Shown: piece by piece, positions 10,456 through 20,943 of the stretch
Layout: each line of letters starts with the position of its first letter
Numbering within the stretch: position 1 is the first letter of the stretch
Assembly: GCF_021155765.1 (NCBI RefSeq)
Contig: NC_060109.1
Span: 5,357,001-5,421,000, forward strand
Reading direction: 5' to 3'
Origin: Diprion similis
Lineage: Eukaryota > Arthropoda > Insecta > Hymenoptera > Diprionidae
DNA: 64,000 nt
Notes under the pieces: model-generated
Told to the model about the DNA's origin: nothing
The model's input: the letters and a program-made list of their open reading frames with translations, nothing else
Database searches by the model: none
Translations under genes and position numbers: made by a program

Positions 10456-11280
10456 GTAAACGTCCAAATCGCCCAGCGCAACCTCCTTAACACATTACCT
10501 TTCATATCAAACGTGTACATAAATAATTATGCGGAAAAAGAGGATGTTGATGAAATATTGCGATACAAGTATTTTTCCAGGATAAATAGAATTGAAATGG
10601 GAGTCAAACCGACGTGAACAATGTATGCACGCGTGCATCCTGGAAAATTACTTCCCCTCTTGTACTGTTATGGCCCTATTGAAAGCGTGCGCTGTACAGC
10701 CCAAGGAATAACGTGGAATCCGTTGATGATTCAACAATTTGTTATTGAAAATACGGTTTATGAATAACGTTTTATTTTTCAAGTTTCTGAAAAAATGATT
10801 TTGATTTTTTTGAAAAGAAAATTTTGATTTAATGAAAGTTGAGATGAAATATAAAAAAATTGAATAATCCAGACAATTAAAATGAAACTTGAAAAAAATA
10901 TAGATATTTCGAAAAAAGATGAAAAGAGGGCACTGCGGGCGCGCTCAGGTCATGGCCCCGGTGAGCTGGGCGCCTCTGCGAATCCTGCTAAACATGAAAA
11001 ACTCATGAGCAAAGTACCACAGGAACCTTCCGTCCGAACCGACTCGAATCTTATCACCAGTTGTGTTTGGGTGGTAAGTGTGCAAGTACTTTTAGATGCA
11101 GGATTTGATACCTTTTCAGATGCCGATGAGAAAAAACCAAGTTGACTTTCATTTGACCTTGGTGGTTCAGATTACGGAAAATCTAACACTCTCATCTTCT
11201 TTTTCTCTCTAAACCGTACAACTCTTGTCTCAAACATTTTTCACTCACACTTTTGGTTTTAAATTATCATTATTAAAATC
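10456..11280. other. Non-coding stretch, possible exon-like ORF at 10882-11145
   Basis: It begins with a weak continuation of the foldback arm from 1957. The 87-residue frame at 10882 ends near a GGTAAGTGTG donor-like site but matches no family I recognise and has low-complexity lysine-rich and GC-rich parts. I would not call it a gene. Confidence 0.3.
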
Positions 11281-12749
11281 CTATAACGAGGGGTGAACCT
11301 CGCACTTGATTTGGGAGAGGGATGCGGGGGACGAGAGACGGGGCTGAGAAAGACAGCGAAGGCACCGATGTCTGAGGCAAAACTATTTTTGCAAAAAAGA
11401 ATCAAACTCAACTTAATTAACAACGGGCGGTTCCTCGTAGCGGCCAGTCACGCTCGGGCCGATTAGCGTTCACTCAATATTTGATGTTCTTCTAAGTAGA
11501 TGAGTATCGTCGAGTGTGAGCGGGTGTGTGTGCGTGTGTGGGTGGGTGGGTATGAAAAGTTAAGGGGGATGACGACATGTCGGGGAAAAGGAGATGGTCG
11601 GATCGGTGGTCCATTGGTTGGAGGCAGAAGTTACCTCTGGTGGCTTCGTCCGTCTTTTCACTCTGTCTCTTTTTGGCTTGTAGCTGGCGATGGTCTGCAC
11701 TGTCGTAGAGTGGTCCTCGCTTATGGCCGAGCCGTGTGTTCCGCTAAACCCGTGTCTCCTCGGCCCTGATCAGCCTCGCTCCGCAGATTTGGAGTTTATT
11801 ATGACGTCCATATGGTGGTGCAACGTCGCAACTTCCCCCTCTCCACACGGGGCAAGGCCTATAAGGTGAGCAGGAAGTGCGGTGTTGGGTTGTGTAGGTG
11901 GGTGTACTCAAGTAATCGTATATACTTATGTTACTTATGTAGTTTATTTTGCCCTTGATTTTCGTCGTGGCCTCTTTAATGAGTGTGTTGAATTTTCCTT
12001 ATGTTTCATCGCTGTGCTGTGTGTCTGCTGTTTTCCATCGTGTCTTTTTATGCCAATCTGCTCATCTACTGATCCGCCAATCTGTGGAAGGGAAGTAAAG
12101 GGTAGTGAGTAGTGTGTTACTTTGTGTGTTTGACGTATATGTGTGCTTAAATTTAATTAACCGACCCTTAACTGTATGTTTTGACTTCTTAACCTAATTT
12201 GTATTGCCTTATATCTACTAGTTGCTTCCTTCATCATAATTTGTGTTTAGTTTGTATTACGTAACGTGTAAATAGTGTATCAAAAGTTTTCTACTGTTTG
12301 TACCTTTTGACTTAATTTTAGTAGATACTATGTTTCTTTGGTTTTTCATGTCTATGTGATTATGTTTCTTTATTCTACTATAGATTTGTACTTAAATTTT
12401 GCCTGTTGTCGCCCAGGTTCGTGTTGTAGTTCTCGGTGTTGTACGTGTGTTGCCTGTAGTTTTTATCCTTCTCCGTTCCTTTTTTGCGTTGTTGTGTTGT
12501 ATTGCATTCGGTGTGTGGCTTGTGTTCTCTCTCTTTCACTTGCATCCGTCGTTGTTCATCCGGTTTGTCCTTGTTGAATCTAAATGCTACTGTCGGAGAA
12601 AGTTTGTGTGTTGCGTAAGTGGGTGTGTCTGTCGTGTGCGGTTATTTCTGTGTAATTAATGTATGCAATACAGTCTTGTTGTATTTATGTGGATAGTTTT
12701 AAGTTGCCTTTATGCCATTTTTCAGCATTTTTGCCATTTTCTGAGATGA
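11281..12749. other. T/G-rich non-coding region downstream of gypsy B
   Basis: This lies on the 3' side of the minus-strand gypsy B integrase, so it could be its 3' UTR/LTR. GT-rich microsatellite is present at 11519-11550. ORFs here are low-complexity Cys/Val-rich frames and not credible proteins. Confidence 0.4.
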
Positions 12750-13432
12750 GTTTGTAAATTGTGGGTGAAATTTTATTTGTGGTTATAAATGGATCTGTGA
12801 AACGTTTGTTTAAGTTCGCTGCAATCCAGTTTGCCCCGGACGAATGTGTGTGGTTCTTTTTACGTACTCAATCTCCTACCTTGAACTCGATGTTACGTCT
12901 ACGTAGGTTGTAGTAGTGTGCCTGTTCTTCGCTTACTTTTACCAGGTGTCTGCACTTCTTCTCGGAGTGTCTATAAACGTCTAAAGTGGCCTGCTCATTT
13001 GTCTGTGTCCTGTAATTCTATTTTACCATCATTTTCTATCTTTTTTTTTCATGCATTTTATTAGGTTTGATTCCCTGCCTAGATTGAGCAATGCTGGTGT
13101 GTATTTAGTCGACTTGTTTGTACAAATGTTCAGCGTGAATTGCAAGCTTGTAAGTTTGTGTCCGACTCGCAGTGGTTTGTGTTTATGTATGCTTGAATCA
13201 TTGTTTTGATTGTGCGGCTTACTCGTTCTACCGGGTTTGTCTGCGCGTAGTATGGGGGCATTGTGGCGTGTCTGATATTGAATTTTTGTGTGAGTTCGCG
13301 TATGAGTTTGTTAATGCCTGGTGTACCGTTTTCTCTTAATAAAATGCGTGGTGTTCCCCATCGTGATATTACAAATGAGTGGAGTGCGCCTCCTACTGTC
13401 TGTGCGTTAGCTTTTATCTGTGGCATCATCTC
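12750..13432 (-). pseudogene. gypsy-type integrase fragment (element B)
   Basis: The minus-strand frame 13429-13130 reads as an integrase core: SRWGTPRILLRENGTPGIN (the catalytic Asp position reads RENG rather than SDNG), PPYYAQTNPVERVSRTIKTM (catalytic Glu) and MIQAYI. Broken frames down to about 12780 resemble the C-terminal HYYNLRRR and KSHT-type region. It is a second, more decayed gypsy, unrelated in detail to element A. Confidence 0.8.
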
Positions 13433-13694
13433 TACCCATTTTGTGTATCGATGTGATATGGATCCTGAAATACTTTACTATATTGGTTATTGTTTTTCGA
13501 TAGGGGTAACGGTACCATTATGTCTGATGCTATTACCGTCGAAGGTTCTTCTATGCATAATTTGTAATCCCAGTTTCGCATTTCCGTACGTGGTTAACCG
13601 TGTTTTCATACATCCAGGGCCAGTAATATTCTATTTTTGTGTACTAGTGAATCAATTTTTCTGCTATTATAAAAAAAATATTGACATGATTCTT

Positions 13695-14268
13695 TTTTTC
13701 GTTCCCTGAAAATTCCGAAAAGGAAAATTTCAAAATTCATCCCGTGCCACATTGAAAAAAAATAAAAACGACAGAAATTCACATTTTTCGTTGAAAAACC
13801 ATACATAAATCATTCTCTGGATTTAATTGATGGCTGATCACGGTTGGAGTAGTTGTGAGATATAACAAATAGATGTAAACAATAGGATAGTATTGCTTAT
13901 TTTGGTTTATTACATTGATAAAATTGTGGACTCTATTTGACGTGATTATCAGTTTCATATTTCGGAATTTTAGTGAATTAATCTATTGCTCTACCAAAGC
14001 GACGTTTCTATGTTGGCGCATAATTTATAAACTTCTTGCCACCAAAGTAGTCCTGCATCAATCTAATAAACTAAAATGAGCAATACTATCCTATTGTTCA
14101 CATCTATTTTTTATATCACACAATTACTTCAGCCATGATCAGCCATCAATCGAACCCAAAGAATGATTTATGTATGGTTTGTCAACGGAAAATGTCAAAT
14201 TTTATCGTTTTTATCTTATTCAATCTGGTGCAGGTTGACACGAATACCCCTCGAAACCGACGTAGAAG
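13695..14268. repeat. Foldback element inserted in gypsy B
   Basis: Arms of about 200 bp (about 13700-13915 and 14060-14265) are inverted copies: GATGGCTGATCACGG and AAACAATAGGATAGTATTGC on the left, GCAATACTATCCTATTGTTC and CCATGATCAGCCATC on the right. It separates the RT and integrase pieces of gypsy B. Confidence 0.75.
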
Positions 14269-14269
14269 G

Positions 14270-14475
14270 CTGTAAATTGGCATGAATTTTTTTCAGGCTG
14301 GGAACTTTATTATTGTTCTTGGTTGCGGGTAGTTTGCGATTGGTTTTGTTTTGTCGGGGTCTACGTGTAAGTCATGTTTCCTATGATATATCCTAGATAT
14401 TTTACCTGGGAGCACCCGAATTCACATTTGCCTGGGTTTATTGTTAATGCCGTTTTTGCTATTTTATCTGGATGT
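14270..14475 (-). pseudogene. gypsy reverse transcriptase fragment (element B)
   Basis: On the minus strand the frames read ALTINPGKCEFGCSQVKYLG and, after a frameshift, LHVDPDKTKPIANYPQP. This is the RT thumb and connection just after the YxDD box. Everything between here and the integrase core is deleted or replaced by the foldback. Confidence 0.75.
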
Positions 14476-15216
14476 ATGACTGTCTGCATGTGTTCTTTGT
14501 ATCCCGTCTAGAAATTTGCTAAGGCATTCCAGAATACTGAAATGGGCCACATTGAGTATTTTCGTGGCTTGTCACAATTTGCAAAATACTCGGTTATGAT
14601 TGACGTATGCGCTTTTATCAATTGACAATGTTCTCAAACGATAATTATAGAACCGAATTCGGATTTTCAACTACTGAGAATTCGATTTAAGACAATCACA
14701 ATTGATATGGCTTCCTCTCGTATTGGTTGTGGCTGTCAAACTTGCACCGCTGTCCAGGCTTTGAAGTGGCTCCGTAGTATCACTGCCCGAAATACCGACT
14801 AACTTCATTTTGGTTGCAATATGGAATGCTTCATTATCGCCGACTTATCGTTTCTAGCTATGTCTGAATACAGCGCTAGCTAGCGTTGCCAGCAGAGAAA
14901 ATTAATTGCCATATGAAATAGTTGTGTTAGCAGCTGCAATAAAAGCAATTTTGAAGGTCATTCACATAGTTTCCAGTAATTATCAATTGAGGTGCACTAT
15001 TGTTAATGAAATGTGTGATAAACGAGCAGTGCAGAAGTATAAAATCAACAAAAGAAGACGAAGGCAACGCGAAATTGCGAGGGCAATGGCACATGAAATT
15101 GAGATGCATGATCTAGATGCAGACTCACCAGGTAAGCGGCATTTAAAAAAACAATTTTGTTGGATTTATGAACTCATTTTCAATCTTTGTGACCGTTGAA
15201 ATTGATGGTCACCCCA
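14476..15216. other. Non-coding stretch with candidate first exon of the CACTA-like gene
   Basis: The stretch has a palindromic GCGCTAGCTAGCG at about 14872. A frame at 14906-15133 contains a basic run (KYKINKRRRRQREIARAM) and ends at a donor-like AG|GTAAGC at 15133. It could be a short upstream exon of the transposase gene that resumes at 15966, but this is conjecture. Confidence 0.3.
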
Positions 15217-15487
15217 TTAAAGCCCAGAAAAAACTAAGTCGGATACAGTATGAAACTATTACAATTTCCATTCATAGCAAAATGGAAAAATAAAATGTAC
15301 GTATTTTTCCTATGACATTGCAATTGTTTAAAACAAATTATTTAAATTATTGAGCAATTTTTTACCAACAATTGCAAATGTAATAAGACAAGAAATACTT
15401 GTATTTTATTTTTCTATTTGCCTGCAATTTAATTGCAATAATTAGTTTGATGCTCTATGACCCAGTTTTTTCCTGGGCTTTAAAGGG
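15217..15487. repeat. MITE with about 20-bp inverted ends
   Basis: TTAAAGCCCAGAAAAAACT at the left end is the inverse of AGTTTTTTCCTGGGCTTTAA at the right end. The inside is AT-rich with further short palindromes (AATTGCAA). No coding sequence. Confidence 0.7.
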
Positions 15488-15540
15488 TTACGAAAGGACT
15501 CCGGTGAAATTTCGATAATATAGAGTTTACAATTTTTGAA

Positions 15541-15870
15541 ATGACCAAAATAGATGTGATCAAAAGTTCTTTCCAACAAAATTTATATTATGGTCGTACG
15601 TGTACTGCAAAAAAATTTTAACCTTTTTCCATGGAAGTGTGTGCGCAAGGAACTTTTGGCAGAAAATTTCAACCTTCTGCCATGAAAGTGTACGTGCAAG
15701 GAACTTTTGGCAGAAAATTTCCAGCGCATCGCTGCCAAAAGTTCCTGGCGCATACACTTTCATCGCAGATGATTGACATTTTTCTTCATTACACATACTA
15801 CCATAATCTAAATTTTGTCAGAAGGAGTTTTTCATCACATCTGTTTTTGTCGATTCAACAATAAAAAAAC
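15541..15870. repeat. Foldback element with internal tandem units
   Basis: Outer arms (AAATAGATGTGATCAAAAGT and TTTTTCATCACATCTGTTTTT) are inverted around about 15710. Inside, a 51-bp unit with GCAAGGAACTTTTGGCAGAAA occurs twice directly (15632-15720), and then once inverted as CTGCCAAAAGTTCCTGGCG. Confidence 0.75.
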
Positions 15871-15965
15871 TCGATATTATTGAATATTCATCAGAGTCCC
15901 CTCTTAATTTATAATCAACTGAAAATCGCCATCAAATCAGTATAAACATTTTATCGTAATGGTAG

Positions 15966-16761
15966 ATGGCCCTGAACCACCAGTTCGAGAATACCCCACA
16001 ACAAGAAAGAGACGATCCTCAAGCACATGTGGAAGAAGACAGAGGTCATTCGAATGAAGATTTAAAAGAGCAAGAGGAAGAGGAAAGACGAGCTGATAAA
16101 ACAGCCAAATCAGATGCAGATGAACAAGAGGACACAAGTAACGGATCGGTTTCTGCAGATGAGCTGGACCAAAGAGGATCTGGCGATAGTAAGTCTGCAA
16201 AGGAAGAGGAAGAAGCAAATGAGTATGATGAACTGAGGCAGTGGGCTACCAAATCCAATGTTTCTCCAAAAAACCTGAATGAATTGTTGGCCATCTTACG
16301 CAGAAGACCACTACCTAATTTACCAAAATCAGCCAAAACTTTTTTGGAAACGGACTCTTGCCCCTATATTGTAAATAGAACACAACATAGTCAATTTCTT
16401 CACTTTGGCATAGAAATGGGCTTCAGGCTTGTTTAGTTGAAGTATTGCATTCCGAGAGTGAAATTTTTGTACAATTTAATGTCGATAGAATGCCAGTTTT
16501 TGAATCTAGTACGAAACAATTCTGGCCCCTACTCTGCGGAAGGCATTGCCCACAGTATGATATCTACTAACCATTTGCGTAGCATGTTACTGCGAAGATG
16601 CTAAACCTCACGACATATCAGATTATTTTCATAATTTCATTGAAGAAATCAATGAACTCCAGAGATGTGGGATTATCATAAATAGAAAGATGTACAAAGT
16701 GAACATAAAATATTTTATTTCCGATGGTCCAGCTCGAGCACTACTGAAGAATGTTAAATGC
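15966..16761 (+). pseudogene. CACTA-like transposase, 5' part (gene 1 of a two-gene element)
   Basis: The frame starts with an acidic, low-complexity N-terminus and then ELRQWATKSNVSPKNLNELL and LPKSAKTFLET. I recognise this region from transposon-borne proteins repeated in insect genomes. After a frameshift near 16415 the protein continues as ACLVEVLHSESEIFVQFNV and, after another, as HDISDYFHNFIEEINELQ and FISDGPARALLKNVK. The last motif precedes a zinc-binding region found only after the insertion, at 26518. The family resembles EnSpm/CACTA tnp2-type transposases (inference). Reading resumes in phase if the insertion and one TTAAATG copy are ignored. Confidence 0.65.
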
Positions 16762-16786
16762 TTATAAAGACCAGCGTTGCCAACTC

Positions 16787-16920
16787 GTACCATAATTGTG
16801 GAATCGTACCATAATTTAACCATCTGTACCATGTACCATACCACGCGTATCATACTCAAAAAATATACCATAATTCTGAATACCGAAGTAAATTCCATAA
16901 TTTTGTACCATAATTTTGCA
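16787..16920. repeat. hAT subterminal motif array
   Basis: GTACCATAAT or close variants occur at least five times within 150 bp of the left end, and again at about 25660-25690 near the right end. Clustered subterminal motifs are the usual transposase binding sites in hAT elements. Confidence 0.55.
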
Positions 16921-17139
16921 TATCTGGTACTTGCTCCTAGTTATTTTTTTCAGCCTGGCTCGCTCGACCTCTAGCGGGGACCTGCGCAACACTTTTCATC
17001 AGTTATTTGGGAGTTTTCACATACCGACACAATCTAACGCAGTGTCAACTTTCTGGCGTAAGCGGCCAATCCGGGCAAAGGAATATACCAGAAATGTTGA
17101 CACTGTGTTGTAGAAGTGATCTTGACCTTGTAGTTTATG

Positions 17140-17495
17140 TAAGAAGGATCGTGGACTCACTCAGGACTGTTTTTTTGTTTATTACAATTCTAATGACAAA
17201 CCAAAGAAACCACAAACAGTGAGCAAACATCGTTATAATAGGTTGCATGACTGTCAAACGGTCTCAGTGAAGATATAATTAATATGACTGACCTTGAGAC
17301 TTGCAACTTGCACCGTTTGACAGTCATGCAACCTATTATAACGATATTTGCTCACTGTTTGTGTTTTCTTTGGTTTGTCATTAGAATTGTAATAAACAAA
17401 AAAACCGTCCTGAGGATGACCTGAAACTTGGGGTCGAAACGTTGACAAAAAAATATATTTGTTAATTGGACCTACATTTCCACGATCCTTCTTAC
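17140..17495. repeat. Inverted Penelope-type terminal repeat
   Basis: Left arm 17140-17263 and right arm about 17315-17495 are inverted (GGTTGCATGACTGTCAAACG against CGTTTGACAGTCATGCAACC). The right arm has an extra 35-bp hammerhead-like block that the left arm lacks. GTTGACACTGTGT occurs on both outer sides (17096-17108 and about 17499-17511) and may be a target duplication. Confidence 0.65.
17409..17445 (+). ncRNA. Hammerhead-ribozyme-like motif
   Basis: CTGAGGA, then stem GACC/GGTC with an intervening loop, then GAAACG. Same box order as the motif at 3048-3079 but with a different stem II sequence. Confidence 0.6.
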
Positions 17496-17654
17496 ATACG
17501 TTGACACTGTGTCGCATTGTGTCGCAGTTGAAAACCTTGTCCTCTGCGCTACACTAGTAGTAGGAGATCCGAACCTAAATCGACCTTCACCGGCCTGATA
17601 ATAGAATAAAACATATTTTATAATAAATTTAGTATATTAGAATAGTACATTGTG

Positions 17655-17825
17655 TACCAAGGAGGCAAAGACGGTCTTTTCACGCCGATCGTGAGTTTGC
17701 AATATGAGTCGTAGGCAAGCGCGCGTACGAGCCGAAGGCGAGTACGCAGGCGCGAGCCGAAGACGAATATTGCAAACACGCAAGGCGTGAAAAGATCGTG
17801 TCTCCGTGGTGCACACAATACTTTA
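17655..17825. repeat. GC-rich palindrome
   Basis: Inverted arms centred near 17738: CTTTTCACGCC and GTTTGCAATAT on the left, ATATTGCAAAC and GGCGTGAAAAG on the right. The middle is rich in GAGCCGAAG-type repeats. Base composition is far more GC than the flanks. Confidence 0.7.
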
Positions 17826-18588
17826 TATAACAAATGTGTGATTTACAAGTTTTTCCATGGAAGCACATAGTAGTAAATAAATAAAGTGGAAGACAAAATT
17901 TCGGGAAGCAAAAAAACGGGTCCAGGGTGGATCCCTGGTGGGGGCTCGGGGGGTGGAGCCCCGCGACCATAAACAAACAAAAATAGTATAATGTATCTCA
18001 AAGTTTTTGTATTTATCACAATAATAATCATAACAGTAATAGTGGCATTAAATATATAATTTTTTCATATTCATTATAATAATAATCAGTACTAACAGTA
18101 GTTATTTATGTAATTACTCTTCTGAACACACAGTGGCCTTGTTCCGTTAATTAGAAGTAATAATGCATTTGGATCAATAGTTTCAAACAAATTTAATGTT
18201 TTTCATTTGAAAACATAAGTCAGAACGAAAGATTTAAAAAATGGAACAACACAAAATAAAAACTTCAAGTCGAGTCTGCATGTATGCATAAAAACAAAAA
18301 TAATATATTTTAATACGCGCTGTAGCTTAGCTAAGATTTAAAAAATTAATCTGCCTGGAAACAATTGGACTAATACGCCTCTGATGTTTTATGAAGAAAA
18401 GATGAGACATATTATTTTGACAGGCTTCAAAAACTAAATATTTGAGAATCGTTGCAAGTAATATTCAAACCGATATTTGTTACAGTTTATAGAGGATCGG
18501 AAGGCACATTATTGACGAGATCGTCGACAACCGAAATCGTGAGAATAGTTTGAACTGCGTGACTATTGGAGTCTGTAGTTATTAGGGT
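17826..18588. other. AT-rich non-coding DNA inside the hAT
   Basis: It contains one GC-rich patch at 17920-17970 (GGTCCAGGGTGGATCCCTGG and a following G-rich run). No gene was seen. Confidence 0.4.
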
Positions 18589-19232
18589 GGTCCTTGTTTA
18601 GGGGTCAGACGCATTTTTAATCAGACGCCCCCCAAATCGGCTCCAAATAATTAAAAAAAATATCCACTTTTTTCAGATTTTTACGTAGCCTCTAACCCCT
18701 CCCCCCTCGGGGGGTGAATTTCCCCATTTGAAATACACGTGTTTCGGCCATATTCTCAGGATATATTTTATTCTAAGAGTAATAATTTCTTAAAAAATCT
18801 GTAACTGCGAGATTTTAGTGTTCATTGGTCCTACTATATGAAAAAAAATTCACAATATCATACGGATCAATTTAGACAAATTGCACACCCTTTAACCCTA
18901 TGAAGCATAGTGGTAACCCACGTTACCACCTCGATTTTCTTGAATTTTTCTGATATTGTGAATTTTTTTTCATATAGTAGGACCAATGAACACTAAAATC
19001 TCGCAGTTACGGATTTTTTAAGAAATTATTACTCTTGGAATAAAATATATCCTGAGAATATGGCCGAAACACGTGTATTTCAAATGGGGAAATTCACCCC
19101 CCGGGGGGGAGGGGTTAGAGGCTAGATAAAAATCTGAAAACAAGAGGATATTTTTTTTTAATTATTTGAAGCCGATTTGGGGGGCGTCTGATTAAAAATG
19201 CGTCCGACCCCTAAATAAGGATCACTCTAATA
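18589..19232. repeat. 640-bp foldback MITE
   Basis: Arms of about 280 bp (18589-18868 and 18950-19232) are near-perfect reverse complements: GGGGTCAGACGCATTTTTAA against TTAAAAATGCGTCCGACCCC. The loop of about 80 bp holds TGGTAACCCACGTTACCA. Both outer sides show TA next to TAGTTAT, compatible with a TA-targeting mariner/Tc1-type MITE. Confidence 0.85.
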
Positions 19233-20519
19233 GTTATGAACAATTACACTACAGTTGTTAAATACCGTGTTTTTATTGTCGGGTGACTTTACGCCTGTAA
19301 ATTGTTTAAGTACTTCGTCACTCATCATCTGCATCTTTGATGCTGGTTCGAAGTTTTCATGTGACCCCGAAGGTGCCGACAAGGATGAAGGCTTCGGAGC
19401 CATGTTCATCGAAGGAGATTCAGAAGGTGCCGAAGATGTTGGGCGCTTCAGAGGCATGTTTATTGAAGACGATAAAAGATCTCCTATCTTGGTCTTATTT
19501 TTGATAGAGTCTTCAATCCAACCTCCTTCTCTTCCAACCTCCATGTCGCTTCAAAATAGTTATATTTGCCCCGGTATCGGCGAGCAACGTCGCAGAGGTT
19601 CGGCGAAAAGCATGTCCTGTATAACTCTCAGGATTATCCAGATTTAAAAATGTCGCAATTTGCTTTGGCATGCCAGAGAATTTACAAATACCGATAACTT
19701 GAGCAGTACATTTTCCATCTCGACAGTGCAAGAAATATCTGTCGCTTGACGCCGCTGCTGGATGTAGAGCTTCGTATTTCCTCACGATATCCACGAACTC
19801 CTGACTGATTACAAAAGTTCTCGGTGTCTTTGTTTTTGTGTCTGGAAGCTTAACGACTGTCAAATCACCTTGCCGGGTCACGTCTTCAAGCTTGACGTTC
19901 ACTAATTCATTGCTTCGACATGCCCCAGAAATACCAAAAATTAGAGCAACCTGTAAATAACATGATACGATGATAAAGTATGTGAAAAATTGTACATAAC
20001 ATATACTTTCAATGGGTGTCACGTGTATAATTTATTTATTTATTTATTACTCATTTATTTGTTGAACCATTCTTGTATCAATGGTGTTTATAGTTCTATA
20101 TTTACCTTCGTTGCTAGATCCCTGTCGTCCGGAGCTTTGATTAAAAATTTCTGCACCTCCTCCGAAGACAACACCTTTGATTTTTTGCACTGATGTCCAG
20201 TCGACTTTTTTTTAAGAAACGCAATTAACAGAGGATATGTGCTGATACCAATATTTTCTCTTATATTTATAGTGCTTTTCAGCATTGAATATGTTGACCA
20301 TAAGGTCGGTGGTTGGTATTTTTCGCCGAGTTCGTGAAAATATGCCATCAGGATTGTTTCTGACGATGATTTCGTTTTATGTTGTAACCTCCAATTCGCG
20401 AATGTTTTGTAAACGAGCTCGTATTTCTCTCTCGATTTTGATGGTAACAAATCATTTGTGGCCTCTTTCGCCGCCTCGCGCAGCTGGGGAGGTGTAGGGC
20501 TTCTTTCCAATCGACTCAT
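19227..20519 (-). pseudogene. Crypton-like tyrosine recombinase
   Basis: Two minus-strand exons join across a 155-bp intron (19951-20105; donor AAG|GTAAAT, acceptor ACAG|GT). Exon 1 encodes a helical SAM-like N-terminal domain (LREAAKEATNDLLPSKSREK). Exon 2 has the tyrosine-recombinase boxes: Arg in GACRSNELV, HxxR in GHAFRRTSATLL, and RHGGW. The region that should hold the catalytic Tyr is scrambled near 19520: a repeated GGAGGTTGGA shifts the frame and the Tyr-Ile-Glu-Asp segment is lost. A Ser/Pro-rich tail (19544-19227) ends with FNNCSVIVHNY. It lies inside the hAT element and lacks TIRs of its own, as expected for Cryptons. Confidence 0.8.
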
Positions 20520-20943
20520 TCTTGTAAAGATTTGTTAAAATATACGATCGATCACGTTCGTTTGTCACAATTGTGTCACCGCACATCGGGCAATTCGCGG
20601 TCGCCTGTCACGAAATATAGCTGATTGTGAGGTTAGGTAAATATGCTAAGTGGTGTCGAATTCGTCCGCCAGGACAGGCGCAGCACACGTCAGTGTCGCG
20701 AAATAAAATTGAGGGACGCTCGAAGTTAACAATGACATAAGGTTAAGTGATGGACATAAGGACAGTGAATGCGTGCGCACGGTGTACTGAAATGAACACT
20801 TTTGAGTCCTAGGAGTCAAAAGTGGTAATTTCTGTACGCCGCGCATGCGTATTCGCAGATCATAATTCACTGCCGCAGAAAGGGTTAGTTTGGGTCCGGA
20901 AAACTACCATGGAAAAACGCGTAAATCATGCATGCGTTATGTA
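20520..20943. other. Upstream region of the recombinase gene
   Basis: Moderately GC-rich, with possible promoter function for the recombinase. No recognisable gene. Confidence 0.3.

Noticed and set aside
12338..12659. Cys/Val/Phe-rich ORFs resembling membrane peptides
   Set aside because: Low-complexity T/G-rich DNA downstream of gypsy B; no conserved motif and overlapping frames look alike.
14906..15199. 97-residue frame as a stand-alone gene
   Set aside because: No recognisable domain; a basic stretch ending at a donor-like site suggests at most one exon of the CACTA-like gene.
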